A stretch of 64,000 bases of DNA from Bifidobacterium breve (GTDB lineage: Bacteria; Actinomycetota; Acidimicrobiia; Acidimicrobiales; Ilumatobacteraceae), in NCBI GenBank assembly GCA_945862045.1, contig CAMAWR010000009.1:1-64000 (forward strand). Reading direction: 5' to 3'. The position numbers and the translations under genes are program-made. This document shows, one piece after another, positions 7,372 through 15,021 of the stretch. Every line of letters begins with the position of its first letter. Position 1 is the stretch's first letter. Under the pieces are notes generated by a model. The model did not search any database. It had not been told where the DNA came from and saw only the letters and a program-made list of their open reading frames with translations.

Positions 7372-8094
7372 TCAGCGACCTTCGTCGAGCAATGCATCAA
7401 CATTCGATGACGAGCGATACCTCTGCACCAGTTCGTTCGACAACGCATCGATGCGCACGAACAAATCCTTGCGTTGGGTTGACATACGCGATTCGAAGTC
7501 GGCAAGACGAGCACAGCACGTCGCCAGATCTGCATCATCAAGATCACGCAAACCACCGAAACTCACCTCGACACAAAGCAACTCCAGTTCACTAATCAGC
7601 GGATGATCGGTGATGACTGCAGTATCACGTGGTGGACGATTCGAACCCGTGCCACGCTCGGTGGAAAATACTCGGGCGATGCCATCGGTGACATCAACTT
7701 GGGCTGGCTCGCCACTCTTGCGACGGCGCTCTTCGTCCCGCGCGATGTCGAGACGACCTTGGGCGAGGCGACGCACGAACGACACCGTGTCTTCTGCAGT
7801 CTGCAGTTCGGTACGCCGCGTGCGCACCTCGGCGAGGCTGAGGCCACCAAATTCTTCGGCCCCACCCGAAACAGGTGGCAACACCGCCACTTCGTCAGAA
7901 TCCACGACTTGGGTATCGGGCGTGCACTCTTCACCGTTCAACCACACCGTGCACGACGGCAGAACCGCGGCGAATGTCGGGCCAAACTGATGCTTGGCAC
8001 TGTCGAGCACATCGGCAACCGTGGCACCAGCAATGGTGTCACGTGAACGACCTGCTGCTTCGCGAGCCGAAGCAAAAAGCAGAATGCGCGCCAC
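7372..8094 (-). CDS. MoaD-like domain fused to an RsiG-like (anti-sigma, cyclic-di-GMP-binding) domain
   Basis: The 240-residue protein has two parts. Residues 1-78 match MoaD/ThiS ubiquitin-like proteins: FASAREAAG near the start and DEVAVLPPVSGG at 67-78. The rest is helical and RsiG-like: EDTVSFVRRLAQGRLD (101-116) fits the cyclic-di-GMP motif E(X)3S(X)2R(X)3Q(X)3D exactly. ESRMSTQRKDLFVRID (201-216) fits except Phe212 in place of Gln. In Streptomyces, RsiG with c-di-GMP holds the sigma factor WhiG. The MoaD Gly-Gly is internal, so it cannot form the usual C-terminal thiocarboxylate unless cleaved. The GTG start is fixed by a -10 box 6 nt upstream. No sigma factor or GGDEF gene is in the window. 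Confidence 0.8.
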   Translation of the reverse strand: MARILLFASAREAAGRSRDTIAGATVADVLDSAKHQFGPTFAAVLPSCTVWLNGEECTPDTQVVDSDEVAVLPPVSGGAEEFGGLSLAEVRTRRTELQTAEDTVSFVRRLAQGRLDIARDEERRRKSGEPAQVDVTDGIARVFSTERGTGSNRPPRDTAVITDHPLISELELLCVEVSFGGLRDLDDADLATCCARLADFESRMSTQRKDLFVRIDALSNELVQRYRSSSNVDALLDEGR

Positions 8095-8100
8095 GACGAC

Positions 8101-8106
8101 AGCGTA
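8101..8106 (-). promoter_or_regulatory. -10 box of the MoaD-RsiG fusion gene (leaderless)
   Basis: TACGCT, 6 nt before the GTG at 8094. This placement means that the MoaD part is really translated. Confidence 0.6.
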
Positions 8107-8158
8107 CCCAAGCGACTACCCTGCGACGAGAACACGTGGCCACGATGACACCAACACC

Positions 8159-8821
8159 ATGAACCAATCCACTCCCCACTCAGAGTTGAACGATGTGCAG
8201 CGTTCGGGCGACAGCACTCAAGGGGCGCCACTCATCGTCGTTCGGCACGGTGAAAGCGAATGGAATGTGCTCGGCAAATGGCAGGGACGTGCCGATACGC
8301 AACTCACCGATGCAGGTCGCGCCCAGGCCACCGAAGCTGCCGAACGGCTCATTTCAGATCGGGTTACCATCGACCGCGTGGTGGCGAGTTCGCTATCACG
8401 GGCTCGTGAGACGGCCGAAATTATCGCCCGTCACCTTGGCCTTGATGCCCCACTCCTTGATGATCGTCTCGTGGAAACCGACGTAGGCCCGTGGGAAGGT
8501 CTCAGTGAGCGTGAGATTGAGGACAGGTATCCGCGGTATCTGCGTGACCGCCGAACTCCCCCAGGCTTTGAGCCCCCCGAGGTGGTGTTTGCCCGCACGA
8601 CACAGGCACTGCAGGAATTGAGCTCACGACAAGGCCGCGTACTCGTTGTGAGCCACAGTGGTGTGATTCGAACGATTCGTCGACTGATGAAGGTGCCCGA
8701 CCGACGACTCCACAACCTTGAGGGCTGCCATTTCACCAGCAATGCTGCCGGGCAACTCTTGGTTGGTGACTTCATCTCGCTGGTCTCCAATGCGCGTGCC
8801 ACCACGAACGATTCGGTTTAG
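8159..8821 (+). CDS. Histidine phosphatase family protein (phosphoglycerate-mutase-like)
   Basis: The branch-1 signature VVRHGESEWN has the phospho-acceptor His30, and a second His lies in LVVSHSGVIRT near residue 165, in a protein of 220 residues. The family includes cofactor-dependent phosphoglycerate mutases and many sugar- or nucleotide-phosphatases; the short length without the mutase insertion favours a phosphatase. The start at 8159 (ATG) is the last one before the homology. A TACCCT at 8117-8122 would give a leader of about 30 nt. Its stop TAG shares its G with the GTG of the next gene, so the two are translationally coupled. Confidence 0.88.
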   Translation: MNQSTPHSELNDVQRSGDSTQGAPLIVVRHGESEWNVLGKWQGRADTQLTDAGRAQATEAAERLISDRVTIDRVVASSLSRARETAEIIARHLGLDAPLLDDRLVETDVGPWEGLSEREIEDRYPRYLRDRRTPPGFEPPEVVFARTTQALQELSSRQGRVLVVSHSGVIRTIRRLMKVPDRRLHNLEGCHFTSNAAGQLLVGDFISLVSNARATTNDSV

Positions 8822-10020
8822 TGTCGTTCGCTGTGCGCCGCCTGCTCGATGATTCGTACGACAACGACGTACGCAACCTCCTGCTTCCGCTCACCGTCAC
8901 ACGAATCGCCGCGAATACCTGTTACCGATTTTCACCACCGTTCATCGCAATCATCGCCGGTGAGGCACAAGGCTTTGATGTTTCCATCACTCGAGTTGGC
9001 TTGGTGATCAGCATCTCAGAACTCGCCGGTTTTCTTGCACCATTTCTCGGTACGTTCGTCGACCGTATGTCACGACGAATTTCGATTTCGGTCGGATTGT
9101 TCGGTTCGTTCGTTGGAATCATGTTGATGGCAGCGGCACCGAACCTGATCGTGTTGTGCTTTGGTCTCACCCTGCTCAACTTGCTGAAATCATGCTTTGA
9201 CCTAGGCATGGCGGCATGGCTCAGTGATCGGGTGCCCTATGCACGGCGCGGGCGTGTCGTTGGCATCACCGAAACATCATGGGCGCTCAGCTTGTTGCTT
9301 GGTGTGTCGGCACTCGGGTTGATCACCGCGGCGACGTCGTGGCGCGTCGCGAGCGTGGTCGGTGGGTTGGCAATCGCGGTGTGTGCGATCTGGCTCGACA
9401 TTCGTATGCGTGCCTGTGGCCCCGTCATATTCACCGCCACGCCAGATGCATCGGCCGTCGGTCGTGCAGCGAAGCGCGCCTGGCTCGTACCGCTTTCCAT
9501 GTTCGGTTTGATGGGTGGAAGTCAATGTCTATTCGTCACCTTCGGCGCCTGGCTTGCCGACGACTACAACTTCGGTGCCACGGGTATTGCTGCAGCCGGA
9601 TTCGCATTGGGGGCCGGTGAACTTCTTTCATCAATCGGCAGTGCAAAACTCACCGATCGCATCGGCAAAGAACGCAGTGTCGCGCTCGGGGCGGGTCTCA
9701 TGATCCCGAGTGCGGCAACATTGGCGGGCTTTGATTCGACCTTGAGCATCGGACTCATAGCCCTGGCCATCTTCATCATCGGCTTTGAATATTCCGTGGT
9801 GAGCATGCTGCCGATTGCCACGAACCTGTTCGAGTCGGCCCCCGGTAAAGGATTTGGATTGGTCATCGGCGCCGGCACCTTTGGTCGTGGGGTGCTGACG
9901 TTCGTTGCGACACTGCTTTACGAGCAATTCGGCATTTCTGGTGCGGCGCTGGCCGGAATCGGTTGTGCGGTGCTCAGCGCCGCCGCCATTTTGTTGTTTA
10001 ACCGCGGTACAAGTTCGTAA
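8821..10020 (+). CDS. MFS transporter
   Basis: The 399-residue protein has about 12 hydrophobic segments in two halves. A typical MFS loop-2/3 motif is visible (GTFVDRMSRR near residue 79), and its counterpart in the second half is AKLTDRIGKERSV. The substrate is not predictable. It starts with GTG that overlaps the stop of the phosphatase gene by one base. Its last 23 nt overlap the 3' end of nadE on the other strand. Confidence 0.88.
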   Translation: MSFAVRRLLDDSYDNDVRNLLLPLTVTRIAANTCYRFSPPFIAIIAGEAQGFDVSITRVGLVISISELAGFLAPFLGTFVDRMSRRISISVGLFGSFVGIMLMAAAPNLIVLCFGLTLLNLLKSCFDLGMAAWLSDRVPYARRGRVVGITETSWALSLLLGVSALGLITAATSWRVASVVGGLAIAVCAIWLDIRMRACGPVIFTATPDASAVGRAAKRAWLVPLSMFGLMGGSQCLFVTFGAWLADDYNFGATGIAAAGFALGAGELLSSIGSAKLTDRIGKERSVALGAGLMIPSAATLAGFDSTLSIGLIALAIFIIGFEYSVVSMLPIATNLFESAPGKGFGLVIGAGTFGRGVLTFVATLLYEQFGISGAALAGIGCAVLSAAAILLFNRGTSS

Positions 10021-11722
10021 TCGGCAGGCGGCGGTCTTTGCCGAATGCCTTGCTCGTCACGCGCACGCCAGGCGCCAACTGTCGACGCTTGTATTCGTTG
10101 ATGTCAACCAGTCGCACGATGCGTCGCACCAGTGCCTCATCGTGGCCGAGTGCAATGATTTCTGCAGCAGTGTGGTCTTGCTCGACATAAAGCGCCAACA
10201 CCGCGTCGAGCACGTCGTATGCCGGCAGGCTTTGATCGTCGCGTTGGTCTGGTCGCAGCTCGGCTGACGGCGGTTTGGTGAGTGTGGCGGCGGGGATGAT
10301 TTCACGCTTCGCCCGCTCGTTCACCCGATGGCTCAGCGCGAACACGTCGGTCTTGAAGATGTCTTTGATCACGGCAAAGCCACCGACAGAGTCGCCATAC
10401 AGCGTGAAATAGCCGACGGCGAGTTCGCTCTTGTTGCCGGTGGTGAGCACCATCCACCCGAACTTGTTGGACAGTGCCATCACCGTGGTGCCGCGCACAC
10501 GACTCTGCAGGTTTTCTTCGGTGAGATCGGCATCCCGACCGCTGAATGCCTCGTTGGTCATCTGCAGATATGCGGCGAATGCCGGCTCGATGGGGATCGT
10601 CAGCATGTCAATACCCAGGTTGCGTGCCAAGGCTGCGGCATCCGTCTTTGAACCTTCGCTCGAGTAGCGCGACGGCATCGACACGCCGTGCACATGCGCT
10701 GCCCCCAACGCCTCAACGGCGATGGCCGCTACGAGTGCCGAATCGATACCCCCCGACAAACCGAGCACCACATCGGTGAACCCGTTCTTTTGCACATAAT
10801 CACGGGTACCGAGCGCCAAGGCCGCCAAGATGCGGTCGTAATCGTCGGCCACAACGGCAACCCGCGCCGCTATCGGGGTTGGCTTCGTCGTCGGTGCGGT
10901 GGCCACAACGCATTGTGTCTTGGTTGTGCGCGATGCAACCGGCACATCCACGACGAGCAGTTCTTCCACGAAGTGGGCGGCGCGTGCCACAACACCGCCC
11001 CCCGCATCTACGACGACAGACCCACCGTCGAATACCAATTCGTCCTGGCCACACACTTGGTTTACATAAACGATCGGTATCGACGTTTCGCGTGCACGCT
11101 CGATGACTGTGCGCTCACGCACGCCGCTCTTGGCACGATCGAACGGCGATCCGTTGATGTTCAGGCACAGTTGCGCACCAGCAGCACGTGCACGGCTGAC
11201 TGGGCCATCGGTAATCCAAATATCTTCACAAATGGTGAGTGCAACCGCCACACCAGCCACGTCGTACAACGTGGCGTCATCATGGCCCGCGGCAAAATAC
11301 CGCGCTTCGTCAAACACCGAGTAATTCGGCAGAAGTTGCTTGTGGTAGACACCCACCACCGCACCGTTTGCACACAATGCAGCAGCGTTGAACAATCGTG
11401 GCGGTCGTGCACTCAGCTGCTCGATTGGTTCGTCTTCGGCAACGGCCACGAACCCGACGACTACCGCGCAACGTCCACTCCGGGCTGCAACTTTTTCCAG
11501 GGCGGCACGATTGTCGGTGACAAAGCCAGCCTTCAAGACGAGATCTTCGGGTGGATATCCCGAAAGGGTGAGTTCCGGAAATACGACCACGTCACAGCCG
11601 GCTTGTTCGGCGCGGGAAAGGAAGTCTTCGACTTTGGCCAAATTGTGCGCCAGATCGCCCACTCGTGGATTGATCTGGGCAAGACCAACCCGCAGCGTCG
11701 CACTTGCCGCTGATTCAGCCAC
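9998..11722 (-). CDS. nadE: Glutamine-dependent NAD+ synthetase
   Basis: Converts nicotinate adenine dinucleotide to NAD+ using glutamine-derived ammonia. In the 574-residue two-domain form, the N-terminal nitrilase-type glutaminase has Glu50, Lys128 and Cys165 (ALTICEDIW). The C-terminal synthetase has the PP-loop LGLSGGIDSAL and TTGNKSELAVGYFTLYGD. The GTG start lies 6 nt after a TAGCCT box. A perfect palindrome sits just upstream of the box, suggesting control by a dimeric regulator. It is divergent from the glutamine synthetase gene; both depend on nitrogen status. Confidence 0.96.
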   Translation of the reverse strand: MAESAASATLRVGLAQINPRVGDLAHNLAKVEDFLSRAEQAGCDVVVFPELTLSGYPPEDLVLKAGFVTDNRAALEKVAARSGRCAVVVGFVAVAEDEPIEQLSARPPRLFNAAALCANGAVVGVYHKQLLPNYSVFDEARYFAAGHDDATLYDVAGVAVALTICEDIWITDGPVSRARAAGAQLCLNINGSPFDRAKSGVRERTVIERARETSIPIVYVNQVCGQDELVFDGGSVVVDAGGGVVARAAHFVEELLVVDVPVASRTTKTQCVVATAPTTKPTPIAARVAVVADDYDRILAALALGTRDYVQKNGFTDVVLGLSGGIDSALVAAIAVEALGAAHVHGVSMPSRYSSEGSKTDAAALARNLGIDMLTIPIEPAFAAYLQMTNEAFSGRDADLTEENLQSRVRGTTVMALSNKFGWMVLTTGNKSELAVGYFTLYGDSVGGFAVIKDIFKTDVFALSHRVNERAKREIIPAATLTKPPSAELRPDQRDDQSLPAYDVLDAVLALYVEQDHTAAEIIALGHDEALVRRIVRLVDINEYKRRQLAPGVRVTSKAFGKDRRLPITNLYRG

Positions 11723-11728
11723 AAAATC

Positions 11729-11734
11729 AGGCTA
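11729..11734 (-). promoter_or_regulatory. -10 box of nadE (leaderless)
   Basis: TAGCCT, 6 nt before the GTG at 11722. Confidence 0.6.
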
Positions 11735-11737
11735 CTG

Positions 11738-11752
11738 AGCCAGATTCTGGCT
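11738..11752. promoter_or_regulatory. Palindromic operator candidate upstream of nadE
   Basis: AGCCAGATTCTGGCT: 7-bp arms around a single central T, a perfect inverted repeat. It lies 3 nt upstream of the nadE -10 box, in the spacer where a bound repressor would block polymerase. Confidence 0.5.
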
Positions 11753-11773
11753 GGACCGCAAAGTTTTTACACG

Positions 11774-11787
11774 CCGTTTACAAACGG
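11774..11787. promoter_or_regulatory. Second palindrome in the nadE - glutamine synthetase II gap
   Basis: CCGTTTACAAACGG, 6-bp arms with a 2-nt centre, about 67 nt before the glutamine synthetase II start. Candidate operator for one or both divergent genes. It does not match the GlnR box (gTnAC-n6-GaAAC) well. Confidence 0.35.
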
Positions 11788-11853
11788 ATGATGCCGCTGA
11801 CACGCAGATGTACGAAACTAAGAGCACACGTTTCACGAAGGGAAACTTCCACC

Positions 11854-12909
11854 ATGCCCTACCAAGCCGAATACATCTGGATCGACGGCGTCAAGCCGAC
11901 CCCAATGCTTCGTTCCAAGACGAAGATCATCGAGAACTCGGTGAAGACCCCACCAATTTGGGGATTCGACGGCTCATCCACCGAACAAGCAACGGGCGAG
12001 TCATCGGACTGCGTGTTGAAGCCGGTGTACTGGTGCAAAGACCCGCTGCGTGGCGGTCGCAATATTCTCGTGATGTGCGAGGTTTATGTCGCCGGCACCG
12101 ACGAACCACATCCGACCAACACCCGTGCCGCGTGCGCCGAGGCTGCCGCGATGTACAAAGCGCACGGCATGATCTACGGCATCGAGCAGGAATACACGCT
12201 GATGCGTTTGAACGGTCGTCCCTACGGCTTCCCGGAACTCGAAGGTGAACCCGGTCCGCAGGGCCCGTACTACTGCGGCGTCGGCGCCGGTCGTGTGATG
12301 GGTCGTGATTTGATCGAGATTCACACGATCGCCTGTCTCGAAGCAGGCCTCATGATTTCTGGCACGAACGCCGAAGTTATGCCCGGTCAGTGGGAATATC
12401 AGGTTGGACCACTCGATGCACTCGCGGTGAGCGACCAGATGTACGTCTCTCGCTGGCTCTTGCACCGCATCGCCGAAGACTTTGACATCGTCGTGTCGTA
12501 CGATGCCAAGCCACAAAAAGGCGACTGGAACGGCGCTGGTGCACACACCAACTTCTCGACCAAGGCAATGCGTTCGTCGTATGCAGCAATCGAAGCGGCG
12601 TGCGAAGCAATCGGTGGTCGCGTGATGGAACACGTGAAGTACTACGGCCACGACATCGAAAGTCGCCTCACCGGTAAGCATGAAACTGCGCCATGGAACA
12701 AGTTCAGTTACGGCGTGTCGAATCGTGGCGCATCGATCCGCATTCCATGGCAGGTCGCCAAAGAGCGCAAAGGTTACGCCGAAGATCGCCGACCGAACGC
12801 CAACATGGACCCGTACACCGTCACTCGTCTCATTCTCGAAACGGTGTGCTCACAGGCCAAACTGCCCGCTGCCAGGAAGCCGAAGCCAAAAAAGAAGACT
12901 CGCAAATAA
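11854..12909 (+). CDS. Glutamine synthetase type II (GSII)
   Basis: Makes glutamine from glutamate, ammonia and ATP. The 351-residue protein has the eukaryote-like GSII pattern: WGFDGSSTEQATG, then EQEYTL, GPYYCGVGAGR, KGDWNGAGAHTNFSTKAMR and NRGASIRIPW. It is clearly distinct from the type I enzyme beside it. The ATG at 11854 is preceded by GAAGGGAA, a usable Shine-Dalgarno, so unlike most first genes here it has a leader. An unusual basic tail (PAARKPKPKKKTRK, residues 338-351) follows the catalytic domain. It is followed by the type I enzyme and a GlnR-like regulator. Confidence 0.95.
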   Translation: MPYQAEYIWIDGVKPTPMLRSKTKIIENSVKTPPIWGFDGSSTEQATGESSDCVLKPVYWCKDPLRGGRNILVMCEVYVAGTDEPHPTNTRAACAEAAAMYKAHGMIYGIEQEYTLMRLNGRPYGFPELEGEPGPQGPYYCGVGAGRVMGRDLIEIHTIACLEAGLMISGTNAEVMPGQWEYQVGPLDALAVSDQMYVSRWLLHRIAEDFDIVVSYDAKPQKGDWNGAGAHTNFSTKAMRSSYAAIEAACEAIGGRVMEHVKYYGHDIESRLTGKHETAPWNKFSYGVSNRGASIRIPWQVAKERKGYAEDRRPNANMDPYTVTRLILETVCSQAKLPAARKPKPKKKTRK

Positions 12910-12912
12910 CCC

Positions 12913-12955
12913 GCTGGGGTACGCGCTGACGTTCACCCGTTGGCGCGCACCCCGC
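12913..12955 (+). other. Long hairpin between the two glutamine synthetase genes
   Basis: GGGGTACGCGC (12916-12926) pairs with GCGCGCACCCC (12943-12953) with a single A-C mismatch. It is extended by GC/GC beyond a bulged T, with a loop of 16 nt. No T-run follows, so it is probably an mRNA-processing or attenuation element rather than a classical terminator; it may let the two enzymes accumulate to different levels. Confidence 0.5.
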
Positions 12956-12997
12956 AGGAATTCTGCGCAGTGACGGTTGACTAAAGGGGTGCCCCGC

Positions 12998-14335
12998 ATG
13001 CTTGACGCCCAACGCGACTATGTGTTGCGCACCGTTGAGGAACGCGGTATTCGCCTGGTGCGGTTGTGGTTCACCGATGTCATCGGCAACCTGAAAAGTT
13101 TCGCCATCAGTCCGGCAGAGATGGAAAATGCGCTCAACGATGGAATGAGCTTCGATGGTTCGTCGATCGATGGCTACGGCCGGGTACAGGAAGCCGATGT
13201 GCTGGCCCTGCCCGACCCCAACACGTTCGAAGTATTGCCGTGGGTCGATTCGAGGTCTGCCGAAGCGCGCGTGTTCTGTGACATCGCTCAACTAGATGGC
13301 ACGCCCTTCGAGGGTGATCCACGCCAGGTGTTGCGTCGCAATCTGGAGGCTGCCCGCAAACTCGGTCTCGTGTTCTATGTTGCACCCGATGTGGAGTACT
13401 TCTACTTCGCGCCGCTCAAAGATGGTGGAAGGCCAGTCCCGCTCGACGAAGGTGGCTTCTTTGACCTGACCACCACCGATATCACCAGTTCGTTGCGCAA
13501 AGAAACCATACGCACCCTCGAGACGATGAGCATCCCCGTCGAATACAGCTTTCACGAAGACTCACCGAGCCAACACGAAATCGACCTACGCCACACCGAC
13601 GCACTCACCATGGCCGACAGCATCATGACATTCCGCTTCGTGGTGAAAGAAATCGCGGCGATGCACAATGTGCATGCCACCTTCATGCCCAAACCTTCGG
13701 AAGGCGTGCAGGGCTCCGGTATGCACCTGCACTTGTCGCTCTTCAAGGGTGACACGAATGCATTCCACTCCGAGAGCGACCCGTACAACCTGAGCGATAC
13801 CGCAAAGTCGTTCATGGCTGGTTTGTTGCGTCACGCAGCAGAAATCACCGCCGTCACCAACCAAACAGTGAACAGCTACAAGCGTCTCGTACCTGGTTTT
13901 GAAGCCCCGATCCATGTGTCGTGGGCACGCAACAACCGCAGTGGCCTCATTCGTGTGCCCGTGCCAAAGCGTGGCAGCGAGCTCGCAACCCGAATCGAGT
14001 TGCGCTCACCAGACCCTGCATGCAACCCGTATCTTGCCTTTTCGGTCATTCTTGCCGCCGGCTTGCGTGGCGTTGAGGAAGGTTACGAACTTCCGGGCGA
14101 AGCCGATGCGAACTTGTTCGAGATGGGCGACACTGCACTCACCAAACTCGGCATCGAGCAACTTCCACAATCGCTGAACGATGCCCTCAAAGTAATGGAG
14201 TCTTCACAACTCGTGGCCGAAGCACTCGGTGACCATATCTTTGAATGGTTCTTGCGCAAGAAACGGGCCGAATGGCGCAAATACAAAACACACGTCTCGC
14301 AATTCGAGATCGACACCTACCTTCGTTCGCTATGA
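12998..14335 (+). CDS. glnA: Glutamine synthetase type I (GSI-alpha / GlnA2-like)
   Basis: The 445-residue GSI fold has MSFDGSSIDGYGRVQEADV, VEYFYF, HEDSPSQHEIDLRH, GVQGSGMHLHLSLF and SYKRLVPGFEAPIHVSWA. The C-terminal adenylylation region of GSI-beta (Tyr in an NLYDLPPE-like loop) is not seen, so this is the unadenylylated type. The ATG at 12998 follows AAAGGGG by 8 nt. Related actinobacterial GlnA2-GlnA4 proteins can use polyamines or ethanolamine instead of ammonia, so the true amine substrate is uncertain. Its TGA overlaps the ATG of the regulator in ATGA. Confidence 0.9.
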   Translation: MLDAQRDYVLRTVEERGIRLVRLWFTDVIGNLKSFAISPAEMENALNDGMSFDGSSIDGYGRVQEADVLALPDPNTFEVLPWVDSRSAEARVFCDIAQLDGTPFEGDPRQVLRRNLEAARKLGLVFYVAPDVEYFYFAPLKDGGRPVPLDEGGFFDLTTTDITSSLRKETIRTLETMSIPVEYSFHEDSPSQHEIDLRHTDALTMADSIMTFRFVVKEIAAMHNVHATFMPKPSEGVQGSGMHLHLSLFKGDTNAFHSESDPYNLSDTAKSFMAGLLRHAAEITAVTNQTVNSYKRLVPGFEAPIHVSWARNNRSGLIRVPVPKRGSELATRIELRSPDPACNPYLAFSVILAAGLRGVEEGYELPGEADANLFEMGDTALTKLGIEQLPQSLNDALKVMESSQLVAEALGDHIFEWFLRKKRAEWRKYKTHVSQFEIDTYLRSL

Positions 14336-15021
14336 CCAGCACCGGTCTGCTCGCCGTTTATCCCGACAATCCGAGCGTGGATCTGGCCCGCACGCTGGAT
14401 CTGGCTGGCTACTCCTGGAAGGGTGTGTCGAGCCCCGACACGATGGCGCGGCTGCAGCCCACCGACGGCTGGCTGGGTGCGGTCGTGGGTTGTGATGAAG
14501 ACCCAGAAAGTGGCTGGGCGATGTGTCGGGCGCTGCGCAAGCTTGATCGCCCGGTGCGTCGTATTTTGGTGCTCGTCACAGGTGCGCAAATTGCCGACCT
14601 GGAAGTGCGCGACAATCTGTTCGACGACTTTCTGCTCACGCCATTTCATCCGCGTGAACTCGAGGCGCGTCTTCGTCACCTGTTGTACAACGAACTCACC
14701 GCGCCATCCTCGGCAGTCATCGAGCACGCCGGCCTGCGGTTGAATCTCGAGACATACCAGGCCACGTTTCGTGGTCAACCACTTGATCTCACATTCATGG
14801 AGTACGAGTTGCTCAAGTACTTTGCCCATCACCCCGGACGCGTGTATTCGCGTGAGGTACTGCTGTCAGAAGTTTGGGGTTATGAGTACTTTGGTGGTGC
14901 GCGTACCGTCGACGTGCACGTGCGTCGCCTGCGTGCCAAACTCGGCGAAGAACACGCTCATCTCATTGAAACCGTGCGCAGCGTTGGCTACCGCTTCGGT
15001 GCATCAAAGTGGCAGGGCTGA
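14332..15021 (+). CDS. GlnR-like orphan OmpR-family regulator of nitrogen metabolism
   Basis: The 229-residue protein has a receiver-like domain (about 5-118) and a winged helix (about 128-222, ending RSVGYRFG). The receiver is atypical: the invariant Lys-Pro is Thr103-Pro and the usual acidic cluster near residue 10 is absent (only Asp12), as in GlnR, which works without phosphorylation. Position in one operon with two glutamine synthetases (ATGA overlap with the second) strongly supports a GlnR role. No histidine kinase is adjacent. It converges with the deaminase gene with an 18-nt overlap. Confidence 0.82.
   Translation: MTSTGLLAVYPDNPSVDLARTLDLAGYSWKGVSSPDTMARLQPTDGWLGAVVGCDEDPESGWAMCRALRKLDRPVRRILVLVTGAQIADLEVRDNLFDDFLLTPFHPRELEARLRHLLYNELTAPSSAVIEHAGLRLNLETYQATFRGQPLDLTFMEYELLKYFAHHPGRVYSREVLLSEVWGYEYFGGARTVDVHVRRLRAKLGEEHAHLIETVRSVGYRFGASKWQG

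Noticed and set aside
7372-7611. Second c-di-GMP motif as a fully canonical copy
   Set aside because: The fourth key position is Phe212, not Gln; reported only as a near match.
10688-11713. Long plus-strand open frame opposite nadE (341 codons)
   Set aside because: It lies wholly antisense to nadE, shows no domain, and is rich in His, Arg and Cys as expected for a shadow of a G+C-rich gene.
11788-11853. GlnR box upstream of glutamine synthetase II
   Set aside because: GTAC and GAAAC half-sites occur, but spacing does not fit gTnAC-n6-GaAAC.
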